Source: a virus
IMG/VR virus record: IMGVR_UViG_3300036770_000738
Location: 1 to 38,340 of that record
Length of the DNA stretch: 38,340 nt
Reading direction: 5' to 3' (one strand)
Part shown: in pieces, positions 1-6,939 of the stretch
Layout of the letters: the number at the start of each line of letters is the position of its first letter
Position numbering within the stretch: the first letter of the stretch is position 1
Made by a program: the position numbers and the translations under genes
Notes under the pieces: model-generated
What the model was told of the DNA's origin: nothing
The model's database searches: none
What the model saw: the letters and a program-made list of their open reading frames with translations, nothing else

Positions 1-17
1 GTTGGATGGGTGCCTAG
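1..17 (+). CDS. terL: 3' end of terminase large subunit (second copy of the tail of 36584-38110)
   Basis: These bases hold the last four sense codons (Trp-Met-Gly-Ala) and the TAG stop of the large terminase, identical to 38094-38110. They are here only because the contig ends overlap. The TAG stop shares its G with the GTG start of the next gene, the taGTG arrangement typical of translational coupling. Confidence 0.85.
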
Positions 18-247
18 TGGCGCGTAAGTCCGTCAGCCTAGCAGTCGGTCGAGGCGAGAAGCTCTCGACTAAGGCAGGCGCAGGGCTCACGGCTAAGGGC
101 AGGGCTAAGTACAATCGAGAGACGGGGAGCAAGCTCAAGGCGCCAGCGCCGAACCCGAAGACTAAGGCGGACGCAGGGCGTAAGAAGTCGTTCTGTGCCC
201 GCATGAAGGGCGTGGTCGCCAAGGCCAAAGGGCCAGCCGAGCGCGCT
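1..247. repeat. Terminal redundancy, left copy (pairs with 38094-38340)
   Basis: Bases 1-247 match 38094-38340 without gaps. All differences lie in positions 85-120: 85 g/a, 91 g/a, 94 t/c, 97 g/a, 103 g/a, 106 t/g, 112 c/t and 120 a/c (left/right). The other 239 positions are identical. Seven of the eight changes are synonymous third-codon changes in the basic-protein gene; the last changes Glu to Ala. This overlap shows that the window is a closed circle of about 38,093 bp. The differences look like natural variants rather than sequencing noise. Confidence 0.95.
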
Positions 248-277
248 AAGGCCTCACTCAGACGGTGGAAATGCTAA
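17..277 (+). CDS. Small basic phage protein downstream of terminase
   Basis: This is an 86-residue protein. I chose the GTG at 17, which overlaps the terminase stop, rather than the upstream in-frame TTG at 2. The chain is Gly/Ala/Lys/Arg-rich (25 of 86 residues are Lys or Arg) and starts MARKSVSLAVGRGEK. I recognise the pattern from small conserved phage proteins of unknown function encoded beside terminases (DUF6321-like, from memory). The charge suggests contact with DNA or RNA, but nothing shows a specific role. Its stop overlaps the next start (taATG). A variant copy begins at 38110. Confidence 0.75.
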   Translation: MARKSVSLAVGRGEKLSTKAGAGLTAKGRAKYNRETGSKLKAPAPNPKTKADAGRKKSFCARMKGVVAKAKGPAERAKASLRRWKC

Positions 278-429
278 TGGCTAAACCAGGACTGTACGCT
301 AACATACACGCCAAGCGTAAACGCATCGCGGCGGGCTCAGGCGAGAAGATGAGGAAGCCGGGCGCTAAGGGCGCACCGACCGCTAAGGCGTTCCGCGAGT
401 CGGCTAAGACCGCAAAGAAGAGGAAGTAA
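277..429 (+). CDS. Small basic protein, 50 residues
   Basis: ATG at 277 overlaps the preceding TAA (taATGg), and the frame runs to TAA at 427-429. The product starts MAKPGLYANIHAKRKRIAAG and ends in a Lys-rich tail. 16 of 50 residues are Lys or Arg. I recall near-identical short proteins next to terminase and portal genes in other environmental phages, always of unknown function. The tight coupling to both neighbours supports a real gene. A DNA-contacting or packaging-accessory role is only inferred from charge and location. Confidence 0.7.
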   Translation: MAKPGLYANIHAKRKRIAAGSGEKMRKPGAKGAPTAKAFRESAKTAKKRK

Positions 430-430
430 C

Positions 431-619
431 ATGCGTAATCGGATGGGCATGGCACCGGGTGGCATAGGTGATCAGATGGTCGAGATGCGTAAGCGCATCC
501 CTCGGCAGCAGAACCTACCGGCGCCGCGCCAGCGCGCACGGCCTGACGCTGTGAGCCTCGTGGTAGACTTTAAGCCATCGCCTGTGCGGCGGATCGGCAC
601 GGGCGGGAGGATGAAGTAA
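431..619 (+). CDS. Small basic hypothetical protein, 62 residues
   Basis: The gene starts one base after the previous stop and ends with a TAA that overlaps the next ATG. The product is Met/Arg/Pro-rich (14 of 62 residues are Lys or Arg) with no visible domain. The N-terminal half reads MRNRMGMAPGGIGDQMVEMR and the C-terminal half resembles a short beta-strand segment. It belongs to the four-gene run of tiny basic proteins between terminase and portal. The function is unknown; support comes from the gap-free packing of the operon. Confidence 0.55.
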   Translation: MRNRMGMAPGGIGDQMVEMRKRIPRQQNLPAPRQRARPDAVSLVVDFKPSPVRRIGTGGRMK

Positions 620-759
620 TGCCGCTCGTCAAGTCTGCCAGCAAGGGCGCGTTCCGTAAGAACATCAAGACTGAGATGGCGCGCGGCAAGCCGCAGAAGC
701 AAGCCCTAGCAATTGCTTACTCGGTCAAGCGTAAGGCACAAGGTAAGAAGCGCAAATAA
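619..759 (+). CDS. DUF6496-like small basic protein, 46 residues
   Basis: ATG at 619 overlaps the previous stop, and TAA at 757-759 overlaps the portal ATG. The sequence MPLVKSASKGAFRKNIKTEM followed by a GKPQKQALAIAYSVKRKA segment matches what I know of the DUF6496 family, small phage and bacterial proteins of unknown function. 15 of 46 residues are Lys or Arg. The KPQKQALAIAY core is the recognisable part. The location between terminase and portal suggests a packaging or head-related role, which is inference. Confidence 0.75.
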   Translation: MPLVKSASKGAFRKNIKTEMARGKPQKQALAIAYSVKRKAQGKKRK

Positions 760-2912
760 TGGCTAAAGATCCGACAGGACTTCGAGGCGCGGCACGAGTC
801 GCCAACACGCCTGAAGACAAGGGCAAAGCCTCCCGCGATCCAGCGGACATTTTGGCTACGGCGCGCACGCGCCTGACGATGGCCCTCTCGGCATACTCTG
901 ACAGCCGAGAAGACGAGCTGGATGATTTGCGGTTCATGGCGGGATCGCCTGATAACCAGTGGCAGTGGCCCCAGGACGTGTTGGCGACTCGGGGCTCGGT
1001 GCAAGGGCAGACGGTCAACGCACGCCCCTGCCTAACGATTAACAAGCTACCGCAGCATGTGCGGCAAGTCACGAACGATCAGCGTCAGAACCGCCCCTCG
1101 GGCAAGGTCATCCCTGTGGACGACCAAGCCGACATCGAGGTGGCTGAAGTTTTTGACGGTATCGTGCGGCATATTGAGTACATTTCAGACGCCGACGTGG
1201 CGTACGACACCGCCTGCGACAACCAAGTGACGTACGGCGAGGGGTATTTCCGCATTTTGACGGAATACTGCGACGAGGATACCTTCGATCAGGATCTGCG
1301 AATCGGGCGCATCCGTAATAGCTTCAGCGTGTACATGGATCCGACGATCCAAGACCCCTGCGGCTCGGATGCCGAGTGGTGCTTCATTACGGAAGACATT
1401 CCGAAATCGGATTTTGAGCGAATGTATCCGGATGCGGAGCCGATTTCGTCCATTATGGCGCGAGGTGTCGGAGACGCCGCGCTGACGCAGTGGATTAACA
1501 AGGATACGGTGCGGATTGCGGAGTATTTCTACAAAGAACACTCTAAAGCGACGTTGAATCTGTACGCCGGCAATCAAACGGCCTTTAATGGCTCACCGGA
1601 AGCCAAAGAGCTCGAAATGTTGGGCTTGCAACCCATTCGCAAACGCGAAGTGGACGTTAAACGCGTCAAATGGGTCAAAACCAACGGCTATGAGATCCTT
1701 GAAGAGTCCGAATGGCCGGGCAAATGGATCCCTGTGATCCGTGTCATTGGCAACGAGTTTGAGGTTGAGGGGCGTATGTACGTCTCGGGCCTCGTGCGTA
1801 ACGCCAAAGATGCCCAGCGCATGTACAACTACTGGGTCTCGCAAGAGGCTGAGATGCTGGCTCTGGCGCCCAAAGCGCCGTTCATTGGCTACGGTGGTCA
1901 GTTTGAGGGCTACGAGCAACAGTGGAAAACCGCCAATACGAACAATTGGCCGTATTTGGAGATCAATCCGGACGTTACTGACGGTCAGGGAGCGGTATTG
2001 CCGCTACCCCAGCGCGCAGCGCCACCGCTTGCCCAAACAGGCCTCATTCAGGCCAAGTTAGGGGCGTCGGATGACATCAAAGCGACGACCGGACAGTACG
2101 ATTCTAGCCTAGGCGCGACGTCAAACGAGCGTTCTGGGCGGGCCATTTTGGCGCGTGAACGGCAAGGCGACACAGGTACCTATCATTTCGTAGACAATCT
2201 TGCTCGGGCCATTCGCTATGGGACGCGCCAACTCGTTGATTTGATCCCGAAAATATATGATACGCAGCGCATCGCGCGCATTATCGGCATGGACGGCGAA
2301 ACATCGACCGTTCGCATCGATCCGATGCAAGCCGAGCCTGTGCGCCGTATCATGGACGAGGCAGGGGTCGTGATCGAGAAGATCTACAACCCGTCAGTCG
2401 GTAAGTACGACGTCGCGGTGACGACAGGACCGTCCTATGCGACCAAGCGCCAAGAGGCGATGGACGCAATGGGGCAGATCCTGCAAGCCAACCCGCAGCT
2501 TTGGGGCGTAGCGGGCGACCTCTTCGTCAAAAACATGGATTGGCCGGGCGCGCAAGAGATTGCCAAGCGGCTACAGAAGATGATCGACCCCAAACTGCTT
2601 GCGGACGAGGAAGATCCTGCGTTGCAAGCCGCCAATCAGCAGATGGAAGTGATGGCGCAAGAGATGCAGATGATGCAGGAGATGCTCCAGCGCGTGCAGC
2701 AGTCGATGGAAGCCCGCGAAGTGCAGATCAAGGAGTTCGAGGCGCAAGTCAAGGCGTACAATGCCGAAACCGATCGCATCAAGGCGGTTGAGAGCGGCTT
2801 GAGCGAGGAGCAAGTGCAGGACATTATCCTTGGCACGTTGAGTGGCATGTTAGCTTCTGGCGAACTTGTGGCGCCAAGCGCTACGCGGGAGATGCCTAAT
2901 GAGCCAATGTGA
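759..2912 (+). CDS. Portal protein (P22-like)
   Basis: The 717-residue product matches the length (about 725) and position of the P22 gp1 portal. The portal is the dodecameric ring at one capsid vertex through which DNA is packaged and ejected and to which the tail attaches. Visible hallmarks are the N-terminal region with VTNDQRQNRPSGKVIPVDD, the QVTYGEGYFRI segment, a central core with SNERSGRAILARERQGD, and a C-terminal Met/Gln/Glu-rich helical stretch (about residues 625-690) that could form the barrel. The start is ATG at 759, overlapping the previous stop. The 3' end overlaps the next gene by 14 bases. Assignment rests on family pattern and on position between terminase and scaffold. 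Confidence 0.92.
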   Translation: MAKDPTGLRGAARVANTPEDKGKASRDPADILATARTRLTMALSAYSDSREDELDDLRFMAGSPDNQWQWPQDVLATRGSVQGQTVNARPCLTINKLPQHVRQVTNDQRQNRPSGKVIPVDDQADIEVAEVFDGIVRHIEYISDADVAYDTACDNQVTYGEGYFRILTEYCDEDTFDQDLRIGRIRNSFSVYMDPTIQDPCGSDAEWCFITEDIPKSDFERMYPDAEPISSIMARGVGDAALTQWINKDTVRIAEYFYKEHSKATLNLYAGNQTAFNGSPEAKELEMLGLQPIRKREVDVKRVKWVKTNGYEILEESEWPGKWIPVIRVIGNEFEVEGRMYVSGLVRNAKDAQRMYNYWVSQEAEMLALAPKAPFIGYGGQFEGYEQQWKTANTNNWPYLEINPDVTDGQGAVLPLPQRAAPPLAQTGLIQAKLGASDDIKATTGQYDSSLGATSNERSGRAILARERQGDTGTYHFVDNLARAIRYGTRQLVDLIPKIYDTQRIARIIGMDGETSTVRIDPMQAEPVRRIMDEAGVVIEKIYNPSVGKYDVAVTTGPSYATKRQEAMDAMGQILQANPQLWGVAGDLFVKNMDWPGAQEIAKRLQKMIDPKLLADEEDPALQAANQQMEVMAQEMQMMQEMLQRVQQSMEAREVQIKEFEAQVKAYNAETDRIKAVESGLSEEQVQDIILGTLSGMLASGELVAPSATREMPNEPM

Positions 2913-3264
2913 CGTCTTTATCGGGCATTTGTTTCTTGCGCGGGACGTAACGCACTCAACGCACTTAAATACGCGTAATTACGCCAAACATAAGGCGTTG
3001 CAGAAGTTTTATGAGGGTATTATCCCGCTTGCGGATGACTTTGCCGAAGCCTATCAAGGTCGTTATGGGCTGATTGGTCCGATCGCACTGCAATCGGCTA
3101 AAAAGACCAATAACGTGTTGGATTTTCTGCAAGACGAGCTTAAAACGCTCGAAGAGATGCGATATAAGGTCTGCGATAAGGATGACAGTCCGTTGCAGAA
3201 TTTGATTGACGAGATACTGACGTTGTATCTTACAACCATTTACAAATTGAAGTTTTTAGCGTGA
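2899..3264 (+). CDS. Helical phage protein, DUF5856/Dps-like
   Basis: I chose ATG at 2899 (MSQCDVFIGHLFLARDV), 14 bases before the portal gene ends, over an earlier in-frame start; the product is 121 residues. The segment HLNTRNYAKHKALQKFYEGI followed by LADDFAEAYQGRYG resembles phage DUF5856 proteins and, more distantly, the first helices of Dps/ferritin-like four-helix proteins. The metal site is not convincing, so enzymatic activity should not be assumed. It sits between portal and small structural genes. The family name is from memory. Confidence 0.65.
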   Translation: MSQCDVFIGHLFLARDVTHSTHLNTRNYAKHKALQKFYEGIIPLADDFAEAYQGRYGLIGPIALQSAKKTNNVLDFLQDELKTLEEMRYKVCDKDDSPLQNLIDEILTLYLTTIYKLKFLA

Positions 3265-3273
3265 GGATAGAGC

Positions 3274-3576
3274 ATGGAACTTCTTAATCCCTTAGCAGAC
3301 GCGCTTTATCCAGGGCGCACAGTCAGCTACACCGGCACGGCAGGCTCGACCGGCACTTGGCAGGCGGGTCCGCAAGGCGTCGTCGTGTGGTCAACGTCTG
3401 CGGCTTACGTAGTGGTTGGCGAAGGCGTGACGGCAACGACCAACAGCACGCCGATCCCGCCCAACACGCCGATCCCGTTTAAGGTGCCGGAGGGCACAGG
3501 CGCGCCATGGCGCGTGAGCGCGATCCGCGTAGGGTCTGACGGCGACGTGTACGCCAAACCCATCAACATTCGATGA
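3274..3576 (+). CDS. Small beta-rich structural protein (possible capsid decoration)
   Basis: The 100-residue product reads as alternating beta strands rich in Thr, Gly and Val (RTVSYTGTAGSTGTW, AYVVVGEGVTATTNS) and ends with a WRVSAIRVGSDGDVYAKPI motif. I have seen this type of protein repeatedly in podovirus and siphovirus virion regions without an assigned role. It has no signal peptide or membrane segment. The ribosome site is gaggatagagc before ATG. The stop overlaps the next start (ATGA). A head-surface or tail accessory role is inferred from fold type and neighbours. Confidence 0.65.
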   Translation: MELLNPLADALYPGRTVSYTGTAGSTGTWQAGPQGVVVWSTSAAYVVVGEGVTATTNSTPIPPNTPIPFKVPEGTGAPWRVSAIRVGSDGDVYAKPINIR

Positions 3577-3734
3577 GTTGGGGCGTTGCAATGCGTAACG
3601 CGGTCGGGCTAGGGCTCGGCGGCGTTGTGTCGCTGGTGGCAGGTTACGCCAGCGATATTATTTTTGGAAATTTAGAAACCGAAGCCGGTCAAAACTTGGT
3701 GCAAGAAGATGGCGGTTTACTGTTGCTGGAGTGA
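3573..3734 (+). CDS. Small structural stub protein, 53 residues
   Basis: ATG at 3573 overlaps the previous TGA. The product starts MSWGVAMRNAVGLGLGGVVS and ends with GQNLVQEDGGLLLLE. The beginning matches the N-terminus of larger phage structural proteins that carry lectin-like domains after a MSWGVSLRN-type leader. The LLLE ending is also typical of them, so this may be a reduced version lacking the middle. One hydrophobic stretch spans about residues 11-25. The function is unknown. Confidence 0.6.
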   Translation: MSWGVAMRNAVGLGLGGVVSLVAGYASDIIFGNLETEAGQNLVQEDGGLLLLE

Positions 3735-3737
3735 CGA

Positions 3738-4052
3738 ATGGCTATCATTAAAATTACTGAGCTCCCTGCGGCTACGCTTCCGTTAGATTACACGGAACTA
3801 ACGCCTATCGTTCAAAGCGGCACAACTAAAAAAGTCGCTTTAGGCGATATTTTTTCGGTTAATGTGGCTAATTTTACAGGTACAGGCTCTCAGGTTAATT
3901 TTGCGCTGCCTAGCGCCGCAACAGAAAGTGCCACTAACATTTATATTAATGGCGTATATCAGCAAAAAAATACTTACCAAGTTGCGGTAGACACTATTAT
4001 TTTTTCTGAAGCCCCGCCAGCTACTTCAGCTATTGAAGTAATGTACGCGTAA
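3738..4052 (+). CDS. Tail fibre/tailspike adapter-like protein
   Basis: The 104-residue protein opens with an ITELPAATLPLDYTELTPIV segment followed by QSGTTKKVALGDI. The same pattern begins the proteins at 4063 and 10625, and I read it as a small N-terminal attachment module for fibres. The remainder is short beta strands with the phrase NIYINGVYQQKNTYQ, common in phage tail proteins. It is the first gene of the AT-richer receptor-binding module (about 3600-6054). It may anchor or chaperone the tailspike; that is inference. Confidence 0.6.
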   Translation: MAIIKITELPAATLPLDYTELTPIVQSGTTKKVALGDIFSVNVANFTGTGSQVNFALPSAATESATNIYINGVYQQKNTYQVAVDTIIFSEAPPATSAIEVMYA

Positions 4053-4062
4053 TGAGGTTGCC

Positions 4063-4662
4063 ATGACGGACAAAAAAATCTCTCAACTTTCTGCTGCGTC
4101 CACTCCGCTTGCAGGCACGGAAGTTTTACCGATTGTGCAAAGCAGCGCTACAGTAAAAGTAGCAGCTGATGATCTGACGGTAAAAAACATTCGATCAAAT
4201 GCAACAAGCGGTATTTTGCAAGTTGCTGGCCCTGCCGCCGCCGCAACCCACACTATGACGGTGCCTGACGCTAATTTTACTGTAGCTCGAACTGACGCCG
4301 CGCAATCATTTACCGGCGATCAAACCCTTGCAACAGGCAACCTCGTCATCGGCACCACCGGCAAAGCGTTTGAAACCACTGGTTTTATTGGGATCAACGC
4401 TTCAACAGCTACAACTGTTGCATCAGGTATCTCATTTTTGGCCGTAGTTCGATGCCGAGGAAGCGGTGGGTCAGCTATTATTCTTTATGAAAACAATACG
4501 ACGCCTGTAATTGTTGCTCAAGCAGGGCCGGTTACATTTGTGACCGGAGCGCCGGGAGCGAACGAAATTCAGATTGCGGACGGAGGCAGTTCAATTACGG
4601 CTCTTGCCGGGGCAACGGTTGGAACTAACAATCTCAACATCTCTATTCTTAAAAATCAGTAG
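4063..4662 (+). CDS. Tail fibre protein with adapter-like N-terminus
   Basis: The 199-residue product starts KKISQLSAASTPLAGTEVLP followed by IVQSSATVKVAADDL, the adapter pattern shared with 3738 and 10625. The middle has the fibre phrase ARTDAAQSFTGDQTLATGNL, also present in variant form in the 10625 protein (ARTDAAQTFIGTQTF). The C-terminal half (about residues 100-199) is a separate beta-rich domain. It is probably a virion fibre or a branching adapter for the tailspike that follows. It has no signal peptide, and composition is AT-rich like its neighbours. Confidence 0.65.
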   Translation: MTDKKISQLSAASTPLAGTEVLPIVQSSATVKVAADDLTVKNIRSNATSGILQVAGPAAAATHTMTVPDANFTVARTDAAQSFTGDQTLATGNLVIGTTGKAFETTGFIGINASTATTVASGISFLAVVRCRGSGGSAIILYENNTTPVIVAQAGPVTFVTGAPGANEIQIADGGSSITALAGATVGTNNLNISILKNQ

Positions 4663-4674
4663 CAGGAAATTGAA

Positions 4675-6054
4675 ATGTCTCTAACAAAAGCATCCTATTC
4701 AATGATTTCTGGTGCTCCGGTAAACGTACTTGATTACGTTTCGGGCGGCAACGGGACGGATGCTAATCCATACGTCGGATGGGATACTGCATCTCCGTGG
4801 GCGGCTAATACACAATATGTATTTCCGCCTGGCGTGTTTCAGTACAGTTCAACTTTAAGTTTGCCTTACGCCGGTATTTACCTGATTGGTGCTGCTTATC
4901 GGGGAACTACGCTAAAGTTTACGGGCAGCGGTAATTGCATATCGTTTGATGGCGGGGTGACTGGATTTAATAATCCTCGCCTTGAGAATTTAACGATTGA
5001 GGGCAACCCATTAGCAACGAATGGCATTTTTACCGATAACGCACAATACGGCGTTCTTAAAAATATCATCATTCGCAATATCAGCGGTGCGGGGTTAAGA
5101 AGTCTTTTTGGTGTTTATTGGCACATCGAAGACTTTTATATGGGCAATAACTTGGGGACTCCAGGATTTGTTGCACAAACCACTTATCCGGCAGTAGGTA
5201 TATATTTAGGTGACTCTTCTAGCGCATTGAAAACCGTTACCGCATATACGATCATCAACGCAAACATTGCTGATTGTGTCAATTCAGGCATTGATATACA
5301 GAACGGTTGGCTAAACACCATTGTTGGCGGCGCAGTAGAAGCAAACGGCGATCAAGGACTTTATTTGGCGCAAAATTCGCATGACAACCTTATTAACGGT
5401 TTATATGTAGAGGCAAACGGTACTGAAAATATCGTTGTAGCAGGATCAGGCGAAAACCTTGTTGGTTTATGGTGTGTTGATAGCGGTAACAAACGAATAA
5501 GATTTACAAGTACAAGTAGTTCTTGCCACGTTTTTGGCGGCATATATGGCGATATTACACTTGACGCTGGCGCAACTCGCAACGAGTTTACTAGCAGTCG
5601 AATGGCCGGAACATTGACGGATAATGGCACTGGAACAGCATACAACAATATGTATAGCTTTGGTCCTGCCAACGGTTATATTCATCCGGCGTTTATTGCA
5701 TCGTGGACTAACAATGCCACGTTTCCTTACGAAACTTTTACGTCGTCAGGGGCGAACATTACTTCAGCAATTAACAGCAGCGGATTCGGTATTGCAAATA
5801 CCAACAGTTTTTGGCTAAACAAAGGCGCAACGTATTTGTTTCAATGGAACATCACGCTTAATTCAGGAACCGCGCCAGGATTTCTTGTAGGTACGAACAC
5901 GTCTGCGGCGGCGGTTGGAGTTTCCGTTGCGGGAAACAATGTCTATATGTTTACCGCTGGTACCAACGATAATTATTATTTTACGTTACGCACCGAAGAT
6001 GGCGTTGCAGCTAATTACAGTTGTTCTGGCATTGACGTAAAACAAATTAATTGA
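4675..6054 (+). CDS. Tailspike / receptor-binding protein, right-handed beta-helix
   Basis: The 459-residue protein has a tailspike layout. An N-terminal segment (TKASYSMISGAPVNVLDYVS) is followed by an entry strand (YVFPPGVFQYSSTLSLPYAG) and then a parallel beta-helix of short coils with repeated small and Asn residues (LENLTIEGNPLATNGIF, GVLKNIIIRNISGAGLRS, NGLYVEANGTENIVVAG) from about residue 60 to 320. A C-terminal beta domain spans about 330-459. Pectate-lyase-superfamily helices of this type usually bind or cleave host surface polysaccharide. Catalytic residues cannot be assigned by eye. The region is visibly AT-richer (43% GC in 5221-5280), a sign of module exchange. Confidence 0.82.
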   Translation: MSLTKASYSMISGAPVNVLDYVSGGNGTDANPYVGWDTASPWAANTQYVFPPGVFQYSSTLSLPYAGIYLIGAAYRGTTLKFTGSGNCISFDGGVTGFNNPRLENLTIEGNPLATNGIFTDNAQYGVLKNIIIRNISGAGLRSLFGVYWHIEDFYMGNNLGTPGFVAQTTYPAVGIYLGDSSSALKTVTAYTIINANIADCVNSGIDIQNGWLNTIVGGAVEANGDQGLYLAQNSHDNLINGLYVEANGTENIVVAGSGENLVGLWCVDSGNKRIRFTSTSSSCHVFGGIYGDITLDAGATRNEFTSSRMAGTLTDNGTGTAYNNMYSFGPANGYIHPAFIASWTNNATFPYETFTSSGANITSAINSSGFGIANTNSFWLNKGATYLFQWNITLNSGTAPGFLVGTNTSAAAVGVSVAGNNVYMFTAGTNDNYYFTLRTEDGVAANYSCSGIDVKQIN

Positions 6055-6065
6055 TCTAGCATAAC

Positions 6066-6093
6066 TTGACGTTTTGACGCAACAGACTATATT
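6066..6093 (+). promoter_or_regulatory. Putative sigma70 promoter before scaffold and coat genes
   Basis: A TTGACG -35 box at 6066-6071 and a TATATT -10 box at 6088-6093 are separated by 16 bp, in the 84-base gap between tailspike and scaffold genes. It would give extra transcription to scaffold and major capsid protein, the most abundant products. A second TTGACG at 6074-6079 is not correctly spaced for this -10. The assignment rests on consensus match and location only. Confidence 0.5.
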
Positions 6094-6102
6094 TAACCCG
6101 TA

Positions 6103-6119
6103 CTGGTGCGGTTCACCAG
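6103..6119 (+). promoter_or_regulatory. Small hairpin in the leader of the scaffold/coat transcript
   Basis: CTGGTG and CACCAG form a perfect 6-bp inverted repeat around a 5-base loop, about 10 bases after the expected transcription start of the 6066 promoter and 19 bases before the scaffold ATG. A 5'-end hairpin can protect an mRNA from decay. There is no T-run, so it is not a terminator. The scaffold Shine-Dalgarno (acagga) lies just outside it. Confidence 0.35.
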
Positions 6120-6138
6120 GGATTCGACAGGAATCACA

Positions 6139-6918
6139 ATGACTGACAATGCTGAAGTTGTAGCGGAACAAGTACCCGCGCCGGAACCGGAAGCGACGGC
6201 CGCACCGGAACCCGAAATCGTTGCCCAAGAGGCAGAACAGCCGGAGGAAAAGCCAGCCAAGACGTTCACCCAAGAGGAACTGGACGCGATGGTCGGCAAA
6301 CGACTTGCGAGAGAACGTCGCAAGTGGGAACGAGAGCAAGCGTTAAAAGCGCCCGAGCCGAAAGCTCAGACGCCCGCCACGCTGCCTGATCGGGACGTGG
6401 ACCCCGACGCTTATGCGGAAGCCCTTGCGGCCCGCAAAGCCGAGGAGCTTCTTGCCCAACGTGAGGCAGAGCGACAACAGCGCGAACTCTTGATGGCCTA
6501 CAAGGAACGTGAAGAGGCTGCGTTCGAGAAGTATGACGACTTTGAGCAAGTCGTTTACAATCGCTCGCTACCGATCACGACCGTGATGGCTGAGACGATC
6601 CAAGCCTCCGACATTGGGCCCGACGTAGCATACTACCTAGGCTCCAACCCGCGAGAGGCCGAGCGTATTTCCCGCTTGTCACCGTATCTGCAAGCCAAGG
6701 AGATCGGTAAGATTGAGGCTAAAATAGTCGACAATCCGCCGGTCAAAAAGACAACTAATGCGCCCCCGCCGATTAAGCCTGTTACGGCTAAAACCGCAGG
6801 AGCCCCGTCTCGGGACACGACAGACCCCCGCTCTGTGAAGGACATGAGCACGTCTGAGTGGATCGAGGCCGAGCGCCTGAGACAGATTAAGCAGTGGGAA
6901 GCGCGACGTAACCGCTAA
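6139..6918 (+). CDS. Scaffolding protein
   Basis: I chose ATG at 6139 (MTDNAEVVAEQ, preceded by acaggaatcaca) over an in-frame GTG at 6106; the product is 259 residues. It is highly charged. An acidic Pro/Glu/Ala N-terminal third (to about residue 45) is followed by FTQEELDAMVGKRLARERRKWE, a phrase characteristic of phage scaffolds, and then long Glu/Arg coiled-coil helices (about 60-150). A basic C-terminus (KQWEARRNR) is typical of the coat-binding end of P22 gp8-type scaffolds. It lies directly upstream of the coat gene, as in P22. It would direct procapsid assembly and be released before maturation. Confidence 0.88.
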   Translation: MTDNAEVVAEQVPAPEPEATAAPEPEIVAQEAEQPEEKPAKTFTQEELDAMVGKRLARERRKWEREQALKAPEPKAQTPATLPDRDVDPDAYAEALAARKAEELLAQREAERQQRELLMAYKEREEAAFEKYDDFEQVVYNRSLPITTVMAETIQASDIGPDVAYYLGSNPREAERISRLSPYLQAKEIGKIEAKIVDNPPVKKTTNAPPPIKPVTAKTAGAPSRDTTDPRSVKDMSTSEWIEAERLRQIKQWEARRNR

Positions 6919-6939
6919 CTTCTTTATTGGAGATTTATT

